Source: Planctomycetaceae bacterium (GTDB lineage Bacteria > Planctomycetota > Planctomycetia > Isosphaerales > Isosphaeraceae). Taken from it: a stretch of DNA of 6,044 nucleotides. The stretch's first letter is position 1; each line of letters begins with the position of its first letter. The translations under genes were made by a program, and so were the position numbers. Of the stretch, positions 5,303 to 6,044 are shown piece by piece. The notes under the pieces are model-generated. The model made no database searches. It was not told the DNA's origin and saw only the letters and a program-made list of their open reading frames with translations. The stretch covers positions 1 to 6,044 of the forward strand of contig JAFANO010000134.1 in assembly GCA_019232645.1 (NCBI GenBank), in the 5' to 3' direction.

Positions 5303-6044
5303 ATGAACATCGCTCATCTTCTGACCGAGGCCGCGTCCCGCCGCGCGGAACATCCCGCCTTCGAGTTCGAGGGCCGCGTCTTCACCTACGCCGAGCTGGA
5401 CCGGCGGACCGGCCGCTGCGCCCACGCCTTCGAGCGACTCGACGCGGGCCGCGAGCGGGTCGTCGCGATCTTCCTGGACAGCAGCCCCGAGCTGCTGGTC
5501 GCCTACCTGGGCGCGCTGAAGGCGGGAGCCGTGCCCAACGTGGTCAACGGCTCGCTCCAGCCCGTGGAGGTCCAGCATATCGTCGCCGACTCGGATGCCC
5601 GGGTGCTGGTGACCGACCCGGAACGCTGGGCCGCGCTGGGCTCGATGCGCGAGGGGCTCGGCGTCCGGCACGTCCTGCTGACCGGCGAGGGGGGACCGGT
5701 CGAGGGCACCCGGCCATTCGTCGCCGCGCTGGCCGAGGCGCCCGAACGCTTCGAGGCGCTCGACCTGCCCGAGGACACCCTGGCCAGCCTGCTCTACACC
5801 TCGGGGACGACCGGGAAGCCCAAGGGGGTGATGCTCAGCCACCTCAACATCGTCGACAACGCCCGGACCTTCGCCCGGGTCCACTACGCGCCCGACGACC
5901 GCCTGCTGATCACGGCGCCGCTGTTCCACTGCTGGGGCCTGATCAACGGCACGCTGGGCAGCTTCTCGGCCGGGGGCACCGTGATCGCCGTGCGACGGTT
6001 TCGGACCGAGCCGGTGCTCGACCTCATCGAGTCGGCCCGACCGA
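5303..6044 (+). CDS. AMP-forming acyl-CoA synthetase (fatty-acid-CoA-ligase type), N-terminal part
   Basis: The frame is open from ATG 5303 to the right edge: 247 codons of a protein that is usually 500-560 residues. It belongs to the ANL adenylate-forming superfamily, which uses ATP to make an acyl-AMP and then an acyl-CoA thioester in the cytoplasm. Visible motifs: FTYAELDRRTGRCAHAF (27-43) in the N-terminal lobe; LGALKAGAVPNVVNGSLQP (69-87), the A2-like core; the ATP-gripping loop YTSGTTGKPKG (165-175) followed by VMLSHLNIVDNAR; and the A4-like APLFHCWGLINGTLGS (205-220). The AGAVPNVVN form and the FHCWG block suit an acyl-CoA ligase better than a peptide-synthetase adenylation domain. Substrate choice cannot be read because the binding pocket and C-terminal lobe lie beyond the edge. 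The start is supported by AAGGA (5289-5293), 9 bases upstream, and by a standard N-terminus. It probably has its own promoter in the gap before it. Confidence 0.93.
   Translation, partial: MNIAHLLTEAASRRAEHPAFEFEGRVFTYAELDRRTGRCAHAFERLDAGRERVVAIFLDSSPELLVAYLGALKAGAVPNVVNGSLQPVEVQHIVADSDARVLVTDPERWAALGSMREGLGVRHVLLTGEGGPVEGTRPFVAALAEAPERFEALDLPEDTLASLLYTSGTTGKPKGVMLSHLNIVDNARTFARVHYAPDDRLLITAPLFHCWGLINGTLGSFSAGGTVIAVRRFRTEPVLDLIESARP

Noticed and set aside
1..6044. CRISPR array, insertion sequence, tRNA, rRNA or defence system
   Set aside because: I saw no regularly spaced repeats, transposase motifs, terminal inverted repeats with target duplications, or tRNA/rRNA-like sequence on either strand.

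Overview
The window is GC-rich (codon third positions are mostly G or C) and looks like a chromosomal segment of a planctomycete, most likely of the Isosphaeraceae type. The best clue is the N-terminus of the protease at 686-2020. It carries the planctomycete surface/secretion motif L-E-x-L-x-x-R-x-L-L-[ST]-A (here LELLDDRCLLTA) instead of an ordinary hydrophobic signal peptide. All convincing genes are on the + strand, but gaps of roughly 220-400 bases separate them, so this is a row of mostly single transcription units rather than one operon. The exception is rhaA and the rhaT fragment, which are 24 bases apart.

Layout. 1-289: 3' end of an unrecognised, Ala/Ser/Thr-rich helical protein. 290-685: a gap with several GC-rich inverted repeats and a possible tiny leader ORF (545-583) whose stop codon lies inside a perfect hairpin. 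686-2020: sedolisin (S53) family serine-carboxyl peptidase with intact catalytic residues, no pro-domain and an altered calcium site. 2021-2239: leader of rhaA, with hairpins that could form alternatively. 2240-3511: L-rhamnose isomerase, rhaA, full length with all metal ligands. 3536-3700: a remnant of rhaT (L-rhamnose/H+ symporter), recognisable only for its first ~34 codons. A 19-base palindrome (3638-3656) begins exactly where the similarity ends. 3753-5009: a conserved-looking but uncharacterised lipoprotein. 5010-5302: a gap with a strong 10-bp hairpin after the lipoprotein gene and a nested inverted repeat before the next gene. 5303-6044 and beyond: N-terminal part of an AMP-forming acyl-CoA synthetase.

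Functionally, rhaA followed by a rhaT start is the expected arrangement for L-rhamnose use: the symporter imports the sugar and the isomerase makes L-rhamnulose. Here the symporter is broken at the locus, so rhamnose must enter by another route or the isomerase serves sugar supplied differently. No rhamnulose kinase, aldolase or regulator lies in the window. The protease, lipoprotein and acyl-CoA synthetase show no clear functional link to rhamnose use.

I do not see a new defence, mobile or RNA-guided system, a CRISPR array, a tRNA or an rRNA. The most unusual items are the decayed rhaT with the palindrome at its break, the S53 peptidase lacking the usual calcium ligands, the uncharacterised lipoprotein and the candidate leader structures.
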